This document shows positions 30,891 through 44,008 of a DNA stretch of 64,000 nt, piece after piece. The notes under the pieces were generated by a model that saw nothing but the letters and a program-made list of their open reading frames with translations, was not told the DNA's origin and did not search any database. How positions within the stretch are numbered: position 1 is the stretch's first letter; every line of letters begins with the position of its first letter. The translations under genes were made by a program, and so were the position numbers. The stretch lies in assembly GCA_031835245.1 (NCBI GenBank), contig JAVKOQ010000164.1:2501-66500 (forward strand), given 5' to 3'. This DNA comes from Balamuthia mandrillaris. Its lineage: Eukaryota > Discosea > Longamoebia > Balamuthiidae.

Positions 30891-32948
30891 ATGGCGAGCA
30901 AGCAGCAACAGCTGCGTGACGCGGTCAAGGCCGCGCGCGAGGCCATCGACAACAAGGAATGGCGAGAGGCCATGAAGCAGTGCAAGACCGCACTGGCGCT
31001 GGACCCCAACAACTACAATGCCTGCATCTTCGTGGGCGTGGCCGCCACTGAATTGGGGCAAGACGCCCGGTCCGAACAGGCCTACAGAAAGGCCATCGAG
31101 GTCGATGCGACCAAACTGCTAGCGTGGCAGGTTCGGCGTTCGTTTTTTAGTTGACCTTTTTCTTTTTCTCACTGAATACATTCAAAAAAAAAAAAAAAAA
31201 GGGATTGGTAAAGTTATATGCAAAGCTTGGGCAATGGGATAAACTTGCTGAAGTTTATGAAGAGCTGTTGAAAAGCTTTTATGGGTATCGTCTCAGCGCT
31301 CTTCTTTTGGGCCTCGTTCCTGTTCTGTTGTCTTCTTCTTGCTCTTCTTGTTCTTCTGCTTCTGCTTCTTCTGCTTGTTGTTGTTGTTGTTGTTGTTGTT
31401 CTTCTTCTTCTTCTTCTTGTTCTTCTTCTTGTTCTTCTCCTTCTTCTTCTTCTTCTTCTTCTTGTTCTTCTTCTTCTTCTTCTTCTTCTTCTTCTTCTTC
31501 TTCTTCGTCTGCTCTTGCTTCTTTACTTGTTTCAGTTTTCTAATATATGAGGATGTAAAGAGAAGACAAGCCAAAACGAAGAGAAGAGACTATCATCAAG
31601 TTGGCGCAGACTTACGTGAAAGCAAACGACGCCAACAGAGCGCTCGAGCGATGGAGAGAAGTCCTGCAACTGGATGTTGAACAAGAGAGAAAGCTGGAGG
31701 CGTGGAAGGCCATCGCCCAGCTGCTAGAACAACGACTCGGGGCAAACGAAGGAGAAACAGATGAAGCAACCCGCGAAGAGGTAATAAGAGCTTTCTCTTC
31801 TCTCCTCTCTTTCTTTTCTCATTTGTTTTGTTTTCTTCAGTTGGAAAATGTCTATCAGAGCATAATGCAAATGAACATGCCCAATACAGCTGAATACTGG
31901 CGAAAACACGTGGAAGGACTGCAGCGCGCGTTACAGGCTACCGAGCAAGAAAAGAAGACCGCGTTGCGTAGCCATATTGTGCAAAAGTGTAGAGAGATGT
32001 GGAACAATCAACCCACCGACCATTTTTCCTTAGAGCAACTTCTACTAGCCTCTGAAGAGGATGACACCGGTCCGATCTCTATTCTTCTCTTCTTTTCTGT
32101 TACATTCTCTCATACGTTATGAATATCCAGAAGTCAGCAAAGAGGAAGCAGCAAAGTTAAGCAAATGCTTAACCCACAGCTTTCCTTACCATCCCATTAG
32201 TTGGCTATGCTTTGCCCGTTTACTCGTGGAGCGTTCTTCTTCCGTTGCTGCCACTCATCATCGCACCCAACTTGCTTTGGAGCGAGAACGAAAGGCACAA
32301 GCATTAGAAGATGCTATTGAACTCTGCGAAGCTGCCCTTCGTCTATTTACTGACGATATTAGCGGATGGCTCTTCCTCGCTGATCTATACCAACGAAAGG
32401 CTCACCATCAAAGAACTTTGCAATGTGTGGAAGAAAGCTTCAAAATCATTCAACGGAGAGAGAAAGAGAGCGGAGCCACGTTCCGCAGATTGGAGCTGGA
32501 ACTGAGACTGATCTCGGCGGTGGCGTTGCAGCGGTCTGGCAAAGGTCAGGAAGCGAAAGCGGCTTATAAGGATATCTTGGCTCAAAAGCCTACTTCCATT
32601 GTTTCTCTGATGGTTTTTCTTTCTTCTTTGTTTATTGCTATCTTTCTCTTAGTTATTTTTTTTTTCCTTATCTTTCTCTTTTTTTGTTTTTCTCATACAA
32701 TTACCATATGAACAGGGCTTAGCCAAAATCGCAACGGAAGAGGAACAATGGCAAGAAGCTGCTCAGTATTATGAGCTCGTTATTGAGCAAGAACCAACTA
32801 ACGCGGATGCCCTCTCCCAACTAGGATTACTCTTTTACAACCAGCAAAAGTATCACGCCTCCGCGAAACGTTTGCTGCTCGCCATAGAAGCAAACAATCG
32901 GGAGCCCATGTATCGTTTTTGGTTGGGAAGGGCTTATTGGGAAATTGG

Positions 32949-32995
<47 letters not shown>

Positions 32996-35900
32996 TCCCT
33001 TCCTTTCGTCTTATAATTTTACAATGCAACTCATAACAAACATAGGAGAACATCGCGCCAACAAAGAATATGCCAAGTATCAATTCATGCATGGTGCAAA
33101 GTTAAATCCTAACTTTGCAGGAAACTTTGTTTACCTCGGAAAATACTACCAAGAAGTGGAGAAGGATGAGCTCAGCGCCAAACGGTGCTACCAAAAAGCA
33201 CTCAATCTGAATCCAACTGAACGAGAGGCCGGCATCGCTCTCAGCGAACTCTATGAGGGATCCAACAACGAGAGAGAATACTCCCTGGCCGTTCGTTTGT
33301 GGTTGGAAGTGACCTCTCATAGCACCCGTGCTGATTGGGCTTGGAGGAAGCTAGGCATGCACCAGCTGCGCAAAGGGAGGTACGAGGAGGCCGCTCGCAG
33401 CTTGCAGAACGTCCTTCGGTTGAACAACAACGAAGCGGAGGATGATGTATGTTGGAAAGCTCTGGGAGACGCTTACATACGACAAGGCAAATATATGGCG
33501 GCGTTGAAGGCGTTCTCGAAGGCAGTAGAGTTGAGACCTTCTGTGGTTACTTATCGCTACGCCATTGCAGAGACAAAACTTACTTTGGGAATGACAGAGG
33601 AGGCCATTCAACAGTTCAAGAGCATCATGCAAGATTGTCACCCATCGACGAAAGAGGAAGAGGGGACAGAAGAAACGGAAGAAGAGAGGAGGAACAAAGA
33701 GGAACAGAGAATGGTATATTTGTCGGTGATGAAAGGAATGGCGGAGACGTTATTGTTGATGAGCAAGGAAAAGCAGAGAGAAGGCTTTTGGGCTATTGCT
33801 GCCAATTACTTAACACAAGCACGTCAAACTCTTCATACTTGTTTGAACTTGCGTCAAGATCTGCTCTGTATTTGGAAGTTATTGGGTTTGTATTTCGTTT
33901 TATTTTTTTTGTTGTTTGTTTTTATGTTACTAAAGGAATGATGACTCTCTACAAAACAGGTGATGCCTATTCACAAACTCATCACCTCCCACTATATCCG
34001 GCCAGCGATAACACAAACGATAGTGATGATGGAGAGATGGTAGATGATGACACAACTTGTAAATGGCAAGAATGGACTTCAAACAATGTAAGACAAGCAC
34101 AACTCAAACGATTGGGCATGCTTCAAAAAGGGCATGAAGCCTATGAAAAAGCGTTGTCCCTTTCTTCTGCGTCTTCGCACACCGGCAAACCTGTTACCGC
34201 CAATGCAACTGTTGCGGCACTTCATCACGATTTGGCTGTAAATCTCTACTATCAATCCAATTGGACAAGCGGAATACTTGCTTTTGCTGAAAAGAATGAG
34301 ATAGAGACTACTGCATCAGAATTATTGAAAAGAAGCGTGGAACAAATGAAACAAGCGGTTCGCATAAATCCAGAATGCCCTACCTATTGGAAAGCACTTG
34401 GCACCATTCTGGAATCATCTGATCTTCCCTTGAGTCAGCATGCCTTCATCCAAGCTCTTCAGCTTAACGAGAATGTATGCTATTCTTCTTTCTCTTTTCT
34501 CATTCTCTTTCTGCTCTTCTCCCCTTCTCTTTTCTCGTTATCTCATCTCCTCATTTATAACTCTAAAAAAAAACACACACAACCAACCAAAGGACGCAGA
34601 GGCATGGAGTCATCTGGCAATGTTGTACTTGGCGAACGGCCACTTAGACCTTGCAGACAAGGCATTCACCACAGCACAATCCAAGAATCCGGACATAGCT
34701 GCTACTTGGTTTGGACATGGTCTTCTTTCTTTGCAACACTATCAGGAGCAACGTAGGAAAGAGTTGAAAGGAGACCCAGCCGCTCATCCTCTCCATGCCT
34801 CTTCTGCTTCATTTTTGGATGCCGCTGTTTCTTCCTTTGCTGAGGCCAGAAATCTGCCTGATAATACTGTACGCTACTTATACTCTCCCTCTCCCCTCAT
34901 AGCGTTCTCTTCCTCTCTTTCCCTCTCATTTTCGCTTACTATTTTCATTCTTATCAAAACTTTCCACCACACAAACCACAAAAGGCTTCAACAGAGTTAG
35001 CGATGGGTTACACTTGCTTCCTTCTTGGAAACTTCAACGAGGCTCGTGTTGCGCTTCAACGATTCGTCCAATGTTCTCCTTTGAGCTCAGCAGGAGCTTG
35101 GAACATTCTTGGCATTGTTCAAGAGCACCTTAACCTGTTCTCTCAGGCCCACCAAAGCTATTCCAGAGCTTTGCAGCTATTGCAAATATTCGGGAAAGAT
35201 AGAGGACAAATGTCCTTTGGCTCTTCTTCTCATGGAATCTCAAATCTTCAGCGCTCTATTTCATTCTCTATTCCTTCCTTTTATTCTGCTAGCATCAGCG
35301 AAAAGACGGTACCTGAAATGGAAGTTGCTGTGGCGTGGAATATAGCCCGTATTCTTCGAAAGTGAGCACTCATTTTTTTTTATTTTTATTATTATTATCT
35401 TCTTTGTGTTTGTTTGTATCCTCGTTCACTCATTTTTTTTCCTAACATAATCAAGACTTGGTCGACTGGAAGAAAGTTGCAACTTGTACGAGAAGCAAGT
35501 CGCAACTCTGCAGAAATCAGCCCCCAACTCTTTAGACTATTGTAAGTTGCAGAGGGACATGGGCGCTGTCTACTTTGCAAAAGGACAGTTGGAAGCGAGC
35601 CAACGATGCTACGAAGATGTGCTGAACACTCTTCAGCAGTTACAGCAGTCTTCTTCAGCTACAGCAGAGAAGATGTACAAAAAGACACTTTTACTTCTGT
35701 CTCAAATAAGTTACTACCGCCACAATATCGACGCTGCCAAACAATACATTGTTCAATGGTACCATTTTTTCCTCTTCCCTCTTTTCGCTTCTCCTTGCCT
35801 CTGCTCTTCCCTCCTCTTCTCAGATAATCGTTTTCTCTTCTTTCTTAGCTCTTCTCTCATCACTCTGAAAATCTTTGTTGTCTTACTATTTTTTTTTCGA

Positions 35901-38154
35901 AGTCTCCAACGCGACAAAGACTATGCATTAGGATGGAAACAAATGAGCGCACTGGGACTTGTAATACAGGACTACGCTGCCGCTGAAAAGGCTCTTCATA
36001 GGCTTGTTCAAGTGGAAGGACCGACTGCAGAAAGCTATCACATGTTGGCTGCCATCGCGGTACAACAAGGAAAGCGAGCAGAGGCCAAAAGACATATGTG
36101 CAAAGCGATTCATCTTTATCCAGGCGATGATCAAGTGTGGAATGCATTTGGAGAGTTCGTGTTGAGGGTTTGTCCTTCTGGCGAACTTGCTTCTGAGGAT
36201 GTCTATGCTCTTGCCCTCAATTATAGCAACCTTAATCAAGCATTAGTGTCTCAACAGGTCTCTTTTTCTTCCACTTTCTTTAGCTTAGTTTGCTTTATTG
36301 ACAAATGTCTTTGAACAACCACTAGGCAACAAAACAACGAAAAGAATTGTTGGCTTTATCTCTATTATTTTATGGAAGAGGACCTCTCATTGCCCCCAAC
36401 GCAACCGGCAACGTGATCACCGGCGAACGTAGAGAGAGCACCTCGCTTCACGCGATGGCCGCCCTCAAAGAAGCTCTCTGCGCTCTTCAAAGCCAGGTCG
36501 TCATGAATCCTAGCTTCGAGCAAAACAGTGAAGGATGGTACCTCTTAGCTTTGGCAGCCTACTCTCAAGCTGCCCTCTCCGAAAAAGAAGACCGATGGAA
36601 TGCTGCGTGTCGTCTTCTTCAACAAGTGATAGACCAGTTTTGTCAACAACAAAAGAAAGGAGAAATCAATGACGGGGATTATCGTTTGGAGACATTGCAA
36701 TTATCTCTCTGTGATGGTTTGTTGCATCGACGACAAAGAGAGTACAAAGAAACGGGATTGAAGATGGCCCGAGAGCTCGTTGAAAGATTGGAAAACAACA
36801 AGAAGAATGACAATGTCGCTATTGGAGTCATGACCTATCGACAACTCGCCAGAGCTCTTCTGTGTGACAACAAGGCTAAAGAAAATAGTATAGAAGAAGT
36901 GCTTAAGGCCTACAAGCAAGCCATCCGATTCTATCAACGCTTCTATCGACTTCCGTCTTCTTCATCACCGTTAGAGAAAGAAATGGAGACAGAGGCAGCG
37001 AATGATGCGGATGAAGCTTTGCTGCTTGTTTTAACGGAAATGAGCCATCTTTATGCTCATTCCGGGTCAAGCAAAGCGGCAGAAGCGTGTCTTATTCAGT
37101 GCTTCGAAGTCACCGGAAGAATTTCTCAACAAAACAGCTCAACACAAAGGCAGCACGACTTTGTCAATCTCTTGCGATTGAGTAAGTTATACTACGAGTC
37201 AGAGATGTTGAAAGAAGCGCAGTTGCAAGCGTTTCGTGCGGTTAAGACTCAGGACAAGCAACCTATTGCTTTATTGCTTCAAGGTTATAATCTTGCTTCT
37301 CTTCCTTGCCGTTATCATTTCGCTTTTTTCATTCCTTCCTCTTGTGCGTTTTCTCCTTATCTGCATTTATTTAACGTGGTGATATTGCAGGAATTATTTA
37401 TTACTATGCTCGCGACTTTAAGAAAGCCAAAATTAGTCTCACGAAAACATTACGTCACAACCATCCCAACCTCGCAGCTGTCCTTCACCCAAAGGCCAAA
37501 CAGCAGCAACCACAAGAAAAAGATCGAAAGGCATCTCCGTCACCATCTACCGCCACAACACCAACAACCCAACAAAAGAAAAAAGCTGCAGAAACACAAA
37601 AAGAAAAAGAGAAAGAGAAAGAGAAGGAGAAAGACGACGACGAATCACCTCCACCAAAGAAACACAAAGAATACGAGCTTAAACTGGTCAACTATTTCCT
37701 TGCGCAAACTGCAAAAGAGCTGAAAGACTACGCTTCTTGGGAAAGCGACATCCTTTACGAACTGGTACTCTTTTTCCGTCCTCGTCCTCTTCCTCTTCCA
37801 TCTCCCTCTCTAGCTTTTTTTGTTAATCTCTACCTGCTTATTGCCCTTTTCTCCTTCTTTTTAAATTGACGTTGTTTTTTCTTTAAGGATGTGAATGGAA
37901 CATTTTCAGAAGGATACTGCAGTTTAGGCCAATTGGCATGTTTAGGAAAAGCAACCACACAGGCACGTCGTTTGATGGCTGCTGCCGCTCATATTGACCC
38001 CACGCAAGAGCATTACTGGCAACAACTCCAACAAATGATGGCGACGGCAACGATAAAGAAAAAACCACAAACAACTTCAACTCCAGCAACAAAAACGTCA
38101 ATAACGAAACCACAACAACCACAGAAGAGTGCTGCTCAAAACAAAAAGAAGTGA
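30891..38154 (+). CDS. SKI3: SKI3/TTC37 (SKIC3), TPR scaffold of the Ski complex
   Basis: About 15 exons spanning 7.3 kb; the first ends near 31131 and the last is about 37889-38154. The Ski complex (SKI2 helicase, SKI3, SKI8) threads mRNA into the cytoplasmic exosome. The N-terminus, VKAAREAIDNKEWREAMKQC followed by NNYNACIFVGVAATELGQ and LLAWQ-GLVKLYAKLGQWDKL, closely matches the human TTC37 start. TPR motifs recur through the protein, e.g. NPNFAGNFVYLGKYYQEV, AWRKLGMHQLRKGRYEEAAR, DVCWKALGDAYIRQGKYMAA and DAEAWSHLAMLYLANGHLDL. The C-terminal block SEGYCSLGQLACLGKATTQA ends in a Lys/Gln/Thr-rich tail. ATG 30891 is preferred to an in-frame start at 30816. Introns carry CT and CTT satellites (31330-31520, 32952-32993). 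Confidence 0.9.
31370..31512. repeat. TTG/TTC (CTT) satellite in SKI3 intron
   Basis: Pyrimidine-biased triplet repeat (TTG then TTC units) between SKI3 exons 2 and 3, CTT in the sense direction. Confidence 0.85.
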
Positions 38155-38223
38155 GTTGTTCCCTATTTTAATAGCAATGAAGTACATGGTTGTTTTACAC
38201 ACAGAGATGTTTGCCAGTTTTGC

Positions 38224-39562
38224 TCATTGGAGATGCGGCCGAAGAAGTGAGTCAGAGGAAGGAAGCGGTTTTGGGATGTGAAAAGAGAACGAGGAATGTG
38301 GAGAAGCAGATGTCCGCTGTTGGGAATGAGTGTCCGTTGGGTTGAGAATGTTTTTGAGCGAGAAGGTGGGGTCTGTGCTTTCAGCTGAAGAAGTGCAAGA
38401 GAATGGATGAGAAGAAGGAAGCGGAGAAGAACATCCAGAAGGAGAGTGAGGAGCAGTTCTTGCATCATCCTCGCAGGACGAACAAGCTTCTGCATCCGCT
38501 CTATTCTGTTCGCCTTCGTGACTCCGTTTCTGGGAGAACATCTCCACCATAAACTCTTCCAATAGCCTGCGGTCTTGTCCTTCACCAAAGGAGAAGGTGT
38601 GCGATGCAGAAGAAGAAGAGCAGGCAGAAGGATTTTGTTGTTGTGTAATGTAAGAAAGAAGAAAAGACTGTTGCTGCCTCAACTGCTCCACCTCGGAACG
38701 CAACGCGAAGGCGTCTCTCCGGAAATCAGCAACGAGGTCCGCTATGTTTCTTTTCGTTTCCTCCGAGTGCTCACGCAACATCAGAGTAAAGGACCAGAGC
38801 AAATGATTCCTCTCTTCCAGCATTCGTTGTTCGTAGTAGTGAGGATACAACAAAGGGTTGTTTTGAAGTTGTGTGGTGTCTCTGCATTCTAAAATAAAAG
38901 AACCACATCAGGATGACTGAAACTGATACGGCTGGCCTCTTAATAAAAGAACGAACCTTTGGTTGCAAGCCTAGCTGCGGAGCATTGCGTTCTTTTTTCG
39001 GATGGCTTTGCCCGCTTCCGTGGCCGCAGTTTGTTGTGCAGCTGTGGATCTCCTGGCTCTCGTTTTTTTGGAAGTTCGTCCTGTTTCTCCGCTGTTGTCT
39101 GCTTGTCTTCCGGTTGAGTTTCATCACCCTCCTCGTACTCTTCTCCTGCTTGTTGTTCCTCATTCTCGCAAGAAGAAGAAGACAAAGGTGACGAGGTTGC
39201 CGATGAACATGCGCCAAAAGGAAAGAAAGGCGCCAAAGAAGAGACTGAAGGCAGCCACTGATGGTGTTGGTTGGAAGAAGGAGACGAAGGTGTGGAACAG
39301 GTTGAGGACGTGACCGGAAACGTAGGAGCAGCGGCAAACTGGGTGGAGGGACCCAGTTTGATAGAGGGTTTCCGGCCTCGCTTTTTCACCTCCGCGTCAC
39401 GACACGTTTCCGACTTTCCAACGGTGATGCAACGGCGACATGGGCGGCCTAACATTTTATGTTTTTTAAGCAAATAACAATAGAACCGAAGAAGGGTTGA
39501 AAGGATAACAAACCGCTATCACAAGCCGCATGGGCTTGTCTACAGTTGGAACAGGAAACCAT
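38224..39562 (-). CDS. Zn2Cys6 binuclear-cluster transcription factor (ERT1/RDS2-like zinc finger)
   Basis: Three exons on minus: 39514-39562, 38957-39448 and 38224-38888, total 1206 bases, 401 residues. The N-terminal zinc cluster is split by intron 1. Cys4, 7, 14, 20, 23 and 32 (CSNCRQAHAACD then RPCRRCITVGKSETC) follow the C-x2-C-x6-C-x5-C-x2-C-x8-C pattern. The CR.AH..CD..RPC.RC form is that of the ERT1/RDS2 group known best from fungi. A basic KKRGRKP patch lies just after it. The middle is Ser/Pro- and Glu-rich; residues about 185-245 (YYEQRMLEERNHLLWSFTLM onward) look helical and coiled-coil; the tail is Ser-rich. Targets are unknown. Confidence 0.8.
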
Positions 39563-39637
39563 GTTTCGTTTATTTCAGGTTTGTACCAGTTGGGTAAGGC
39601 TTTACGTTTAGTGCCACCAGGGTTACTCCCGTGTTAC

Positions 39638-39680
<43 letters not shown>

Positions 39681-40070
39681 AGTTGTTGGTTGTTAACACC
39701 GAAACCGATTCGACAACAAAAAAAAAATCTGCGAAAAGGGAAGGGGTTACCTGCCCCAGCCGCAGCATATGATGGTTTTTAATACCCCTTCCGCGGCCGC
39801 TCTCATTGGCCCTTCGGGGTTTAGCTTTCCTTTTACGCGCGTGGAATTCTCCCATTGGTCCGCCTCTTCGGAAGTTTCGTAAATTAGGTAATATTCCTCG
39901 ATAATAACCCCTCGTTAAAGGAAAACCGCCGAGAAACGAGCCACAATTGCTTTCAATCATTAAAAATACGACACACACGCACGTTGGCACACTCGGTCTC
40001 GCTGTATTTCTCTTTTTTTCCGTACATACGCCCATGCCTCACCGCACTACAGCGCTACCTTTGGGCAAAA

Positions 40071-40114
<44 letters not shown>

Positions 40115-40125
40115 CTCTCTTCGGC
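39563..40125. other. Intergenic, two GA microsatellites
   Basis: Between the Zn2Cys6 gene 5' end and the HutD-deacylase 3' end. (GA)n runs lie at about 39643-39678 and 40074-40110; the latter begins 16 bases past the downstream gene's stop and is CT in its sense direction. No gene supported. Confidence 0.45.
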
Positions 40126-40459
40126 TCAGTAGTTCTCGTGCCCGGCCGCTCCCAGCGGAGATGTTCCATCGTAGACCAGGCCGAGGTGGAGGATGCGAGA
40201 GCCGGCGCTGGCCACAGGGTTGGAGCTTCGCCCGATGACCACGCCGTCGTGCTCCGCAAAGTAGGTCTCGATGTAGTTGCCAAAGATGTTTTTGAGGCGC
40301 GCCACCAGGTCCCCCTTCTTGACCAGCATGTTGACGCCGGGGTAGACCTCCAGGAGGCCGCCCCCTTTGGTGTACATCCAGTAGCCGTGGTTGCATATCG
40401 TTGGCCGTCTGCAGGTCTCTTGTTTATGCTGTTTTTTGTTTTGTGGGTATAAGCAAGAA

Positions 40460-40502
<43 letters not shown>

Positions 40503-42972
40503 TCGATGCTGAACATGTTGTAATAGTCCATGACGTTCATGATACCGGCGGTGGACCATTGCACCAACTTATCTTGCAGCTGCTGTGGGTTTCCGATTTC
40601 AACGGTAATGGCTTTGATGCCCAAAGCTGATGCTGCTCCTCTTAACGTTCCTATTGTTGTTTTCATTGTTAAAACGATCAGAAAAAGAAAAAAAAGCTCT
40701 CTGAGAGCGCACGAAAGAAAAAGAAAAATGAAGGAATGAAGAGAGGAGAAGCAAGAAGAAGCAACTAACCAGAATGACCGCCATCATGAAGGACGATCTG
40801 AGGTCCCTGCAACAAAGCCATATGCTTGCTGTCCTCATCATTCAAGTCCGCTCTGACATAGTAGGAGTTGATGCGGCCAAAGCTGGCGGTGTGCAAGTCT
40901 ATCAGATGCGTAAAGTTGGGCTTGACGATCTTCTCCATGAAGTTGGCGCAGAAGATATCGGAGGGAAGACCGTTCTTGTTGCCAGGGAAGCGGCGGTTGA
41001 GGTCCACCCCATCCATGAACGTTCTGGTGCAGTTGAGATAGCCCGTTATGTTGACGCAGGGCACGCCAACCACTGTACCTTTCAACACGTTCACATCGAT
41101 TGCTGAAATGACCCTGTTGTTTTGGGTTAGAAAGCTAGAAAAGAAAAGAGAGAAGAGAGAGAGAGAGAGAGAGAAAAGAGAGAAGGAGAAACCTGTGAAT
41201 ACAAGGTACACCGTTAAGTTCGTTGCCGTGAACAGCGGCAGTGACGCCAAGCACAGGTCCTTCCTCTCGTCCCCGGGCCACCAATACTGGTACTCTAACC
41301 CAATCACTCAACCCAGAACGGAACTTTGTTTTGATGCTTAAAGTGAGAAGAAGCAGGAAAAAAGAGAAGAAGAAAAAAGGGTTTCATTATAATACCATAT
41401 TGATCCATGCTGAACGTACTTCGCCTATACACGCAAACAATGAAGAGAACGAAATAGAGGGGGAAGAGAGAGAGAGAGAGAGAGAGAACGAGATTTTTAG
41501 CTTATACGTTGTAAAACAGAAAGGAATAGAAACGATATTGTCTTAAACAAACCTTTAGGAAAGTCACGAATGTCGAGACTGTCCTTGGTTTCAGCAGGAG
41601 GAGCCTCGCTCTCCGCTCGGAAACGGCTTCTTAGACTGGGTGGCACGTATCTCTGAGCCGGCCCCGCCTGCTCAAACACGACCGAGTTTGCTCTCATCAT
41701 TTTCCTCATGTTGGTTAGACTTTTCTGCTGATGCTGAACTGGAGGAGAGAGTGCTTGAGAAGAAGAAGCTGTTTCCTCCTCGCCAAGACTCCAAATCTTC
41801 CACAGAGCGGACATGTCATAGGTTAGACTAATGTTGGGGAGAGAGGTCACTCTGTCCACTTCCTCGTGCGTTCGTGGGGTCTCTTCGCCATTTGCTATCG
41901 AAGCTACTTGAATCACCACCAATCTATTCGCTGGTGTAAGAAAGCACAAAGAACAACTTTTAGAAAAAGAATGCATGATACGAACGTGGCGTTAACTCTT
42001 TCTTTCTGCTTTTCTTCTGGTTGCTGTTGCTCCTTTCCTTTAGCTTCTCCTTCTCCTTCTCCTTCTCCTTCTCCTTCTCCTTCTCCTTCTCCTTCTCCTT
42101 CTCCTTCTCCTTCTCCTTCTTCTTCGCTCGGTGTATAAGGCTCAAAGAAAATAGGGAAGCTATCTTCCTCCTCCAACACGCTCAACTCCAAAGTATGGCC
42201 CTCATGTAAGAGTACGGTGTGTCCTGTTTTTGTGCCGATGTGCACCAATGCACTGCTTTGAGTGCAATAAATGTAGTTCGAGCTCTGACAATCTCTATAG
42301 GGAGAAAAAAAAGAGAAAAAATGAGATGAAAGCAGGAGAAGAAGAGCAGGACGAAAGAAGAAAGTACAATGTGATGGAGGTGTCGCCATCGGGCGTGACG
42401 TTCAACACGTGAACGTCAGCTTTGGCTTTATCTCTGCGACAAATGATGTGTAAGTCGGTGGCTTCGCTCTTGACCAGCTCTTCTGTTTGCCATTCTCCCT
42501 TGAAACTATAGAAAAAGTGAGACGGAGACAACATACATAAAATGAGTTCGACAAGAGAACGAGAAAAGAGAAAGAAATGTTATTAACATAGAACGAGAGA
42601 GAGAGAGAGAGAGAGAGAGAAAAGAGCACGGTACAACAGAAAAGCACATAAGCAGAGAACGAGAGCGAAGCGAGAGGAGAGTGAACAGAGAACAAACCTG
42701 TACGGCTCCAAAGGAGCAACCGAAGTGACCTTCGCAGACAAATTGTGCTTGAGCAGCAAATTGTCTCCCTTCAACCGCACAGAGGTTCGGTCATAGCCAG
42801 GAAACACCGAGAAGGAGGTGGAGTACTTTACGGTGGAAGTACTGATACGAAAGATGAACTGGGAGCTGCTAAAGTCGGTGTGAGGGGGCAGAATAACCAG
42901 CTCTGAGGACTTGCCCAGGCCGTTCTTCCAGGCCATCTCTCTATACTCGGTCAACACACGCACCGTTGGCAT
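40126..42972 (-). CDS. HutD/Ves-like domain fused to an aspartoacylase/succinylglutamate desuccinylase-type deacylase
   Basis: Nine or so exons on minus, read as one continuous chain. N-terminal part (from 42972): [42 protein letters not shown] and later [20 protein letters not shown], a HutD/Ves cupin-like domain. A (GE)n stretch from a CTTCTC repeat interrupts it at about 42045-42121. A linker with [11 protein letters not shown] follows. The C-terminal part is an AstE/AspA zinc deacylase: [12 protein letters not shown] (zinc His and Glu), [19 protein letters not shown] (third zinc ligand), then GLVYDG near the end. The key joining exons are 41549-41940 (ending DIRDFPK) and a small exon (EVRSAWINM, 41397-41426). 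AspA-type enzymes release carboxylate from N-acyl amino acids. If the joining exons are wrong these are two adjacent genes. Confidence 0.75.
42045..42121. repeat. (CTTCTC)n repeat inside the HutD-part exon
   Basis: About 13 copies of CTTCTC in coding sequence; on minus it encodes alternating Gly-Glu. It is one of few microsatellites in this window that lie inside an exon. Confidence 0.85.
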
Positions 42973-43728
42973 GGTTCTTTATTTTTATTTTTTCTGTAGG
43001 AATGTTAAATAACGCAAGAAACAAGCAACAGAGAAGAAGAAGAAGAACAGGAACAAGAAGCAAGAACAAGAACAAGAACAGGAAGAAGAACAAGAGCAAG
43101 CAGCAGAGGAAGCGAAAGAGGTTATAAGTTTTGGTTTGTCAAACTTTTCACAAACCAAAAAAAAAAAAAAAAAAATGAAAAACTTACACAAAGAACGAGC
43201 GAGAGGAAAGGAGACGTCGTACTCAAGAACGAAGGTTTGCAAGGAGGAGAGGCAGCAATCACCGCCAGTCAGTCGTGTCAACGGGGAGAGGAAGAACACC
43301 AGGCAGTGGTGGTGGTGGTGGTGGGTTGGAGAAACGGACGAAAGAGACAAACAACCTCAAAGGTGTTAAAAATGTTCCGTCTGTCGCGCTCTTTTAAGGT
43401 GGCCATATCTGTTTTTTCTTTCCGTTGTGTCCGCCTTAAAAGTGGGTATCCCCTAACAACCCTATTTGGCGTTCCAAAGATGTTTGACATACTTTGCGTG
43501 TCTGTATTGTCAACGTTGGTTCGATTCTCGTTGACGACAATCGATTTTTTTTTCAGTTGACAGAAAAGAAATGACAAGGGAGAAAAGGGCAGCAAAAAAA
43601 AGTCCCTATGCCTCCCTGCTACTTCTAGCGGGGTAAAATTAGTGTCGACAAGGACCACTGCCAAACCAAACCATTGCGCGTTGGACAGGTAAAATTGTTT
43701 TATTTGGTTCTTACTTAGTTTGGTCCTT
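42973..43728. other. Intergenic between HutD-deacylase and RGM-like genes
   Basis: It holds an AAG/AAC-rich stretch (43030-43100), a GT/GGT run (about 43305-43322) and one TGTCGACA palindrome (43643-43650). The open frames here have low complexity and I reject them as genes. Confidence 0.4.
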
Positions 43729-43976
43729 TTAGAACATGAAACGGAAAGGGGCAAGGGTGTCGGCAGCACCGCCGTCGCCTCCGCCTCCGGCCTCAGCAGC
43801 AGCAGTGAAGAAGTCCTCCTCGGTTTCGCTCTGAAGGGAGGTGTAGACGGCGGCACCGGCGCTGGCGGCCTCCACGAAGCTGGTGTTGCCGGTCACTGCC
43901 ACGTCAAACACGCAGGCTTGACGGAAGAAAGAGTCTTCGATGTCCTCGCATGCAGCCTTTGGTGATTTGCAAAGTT

Positions 43977-44008
<32 letters not shown>

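Noticed and set aside
43278-43856. 192-codon minus frame downstream of the RGM-like gene
   Set aside because: It overlaps RGM exon 3 in another frame, is low in complexity and spans the likely 3' region.
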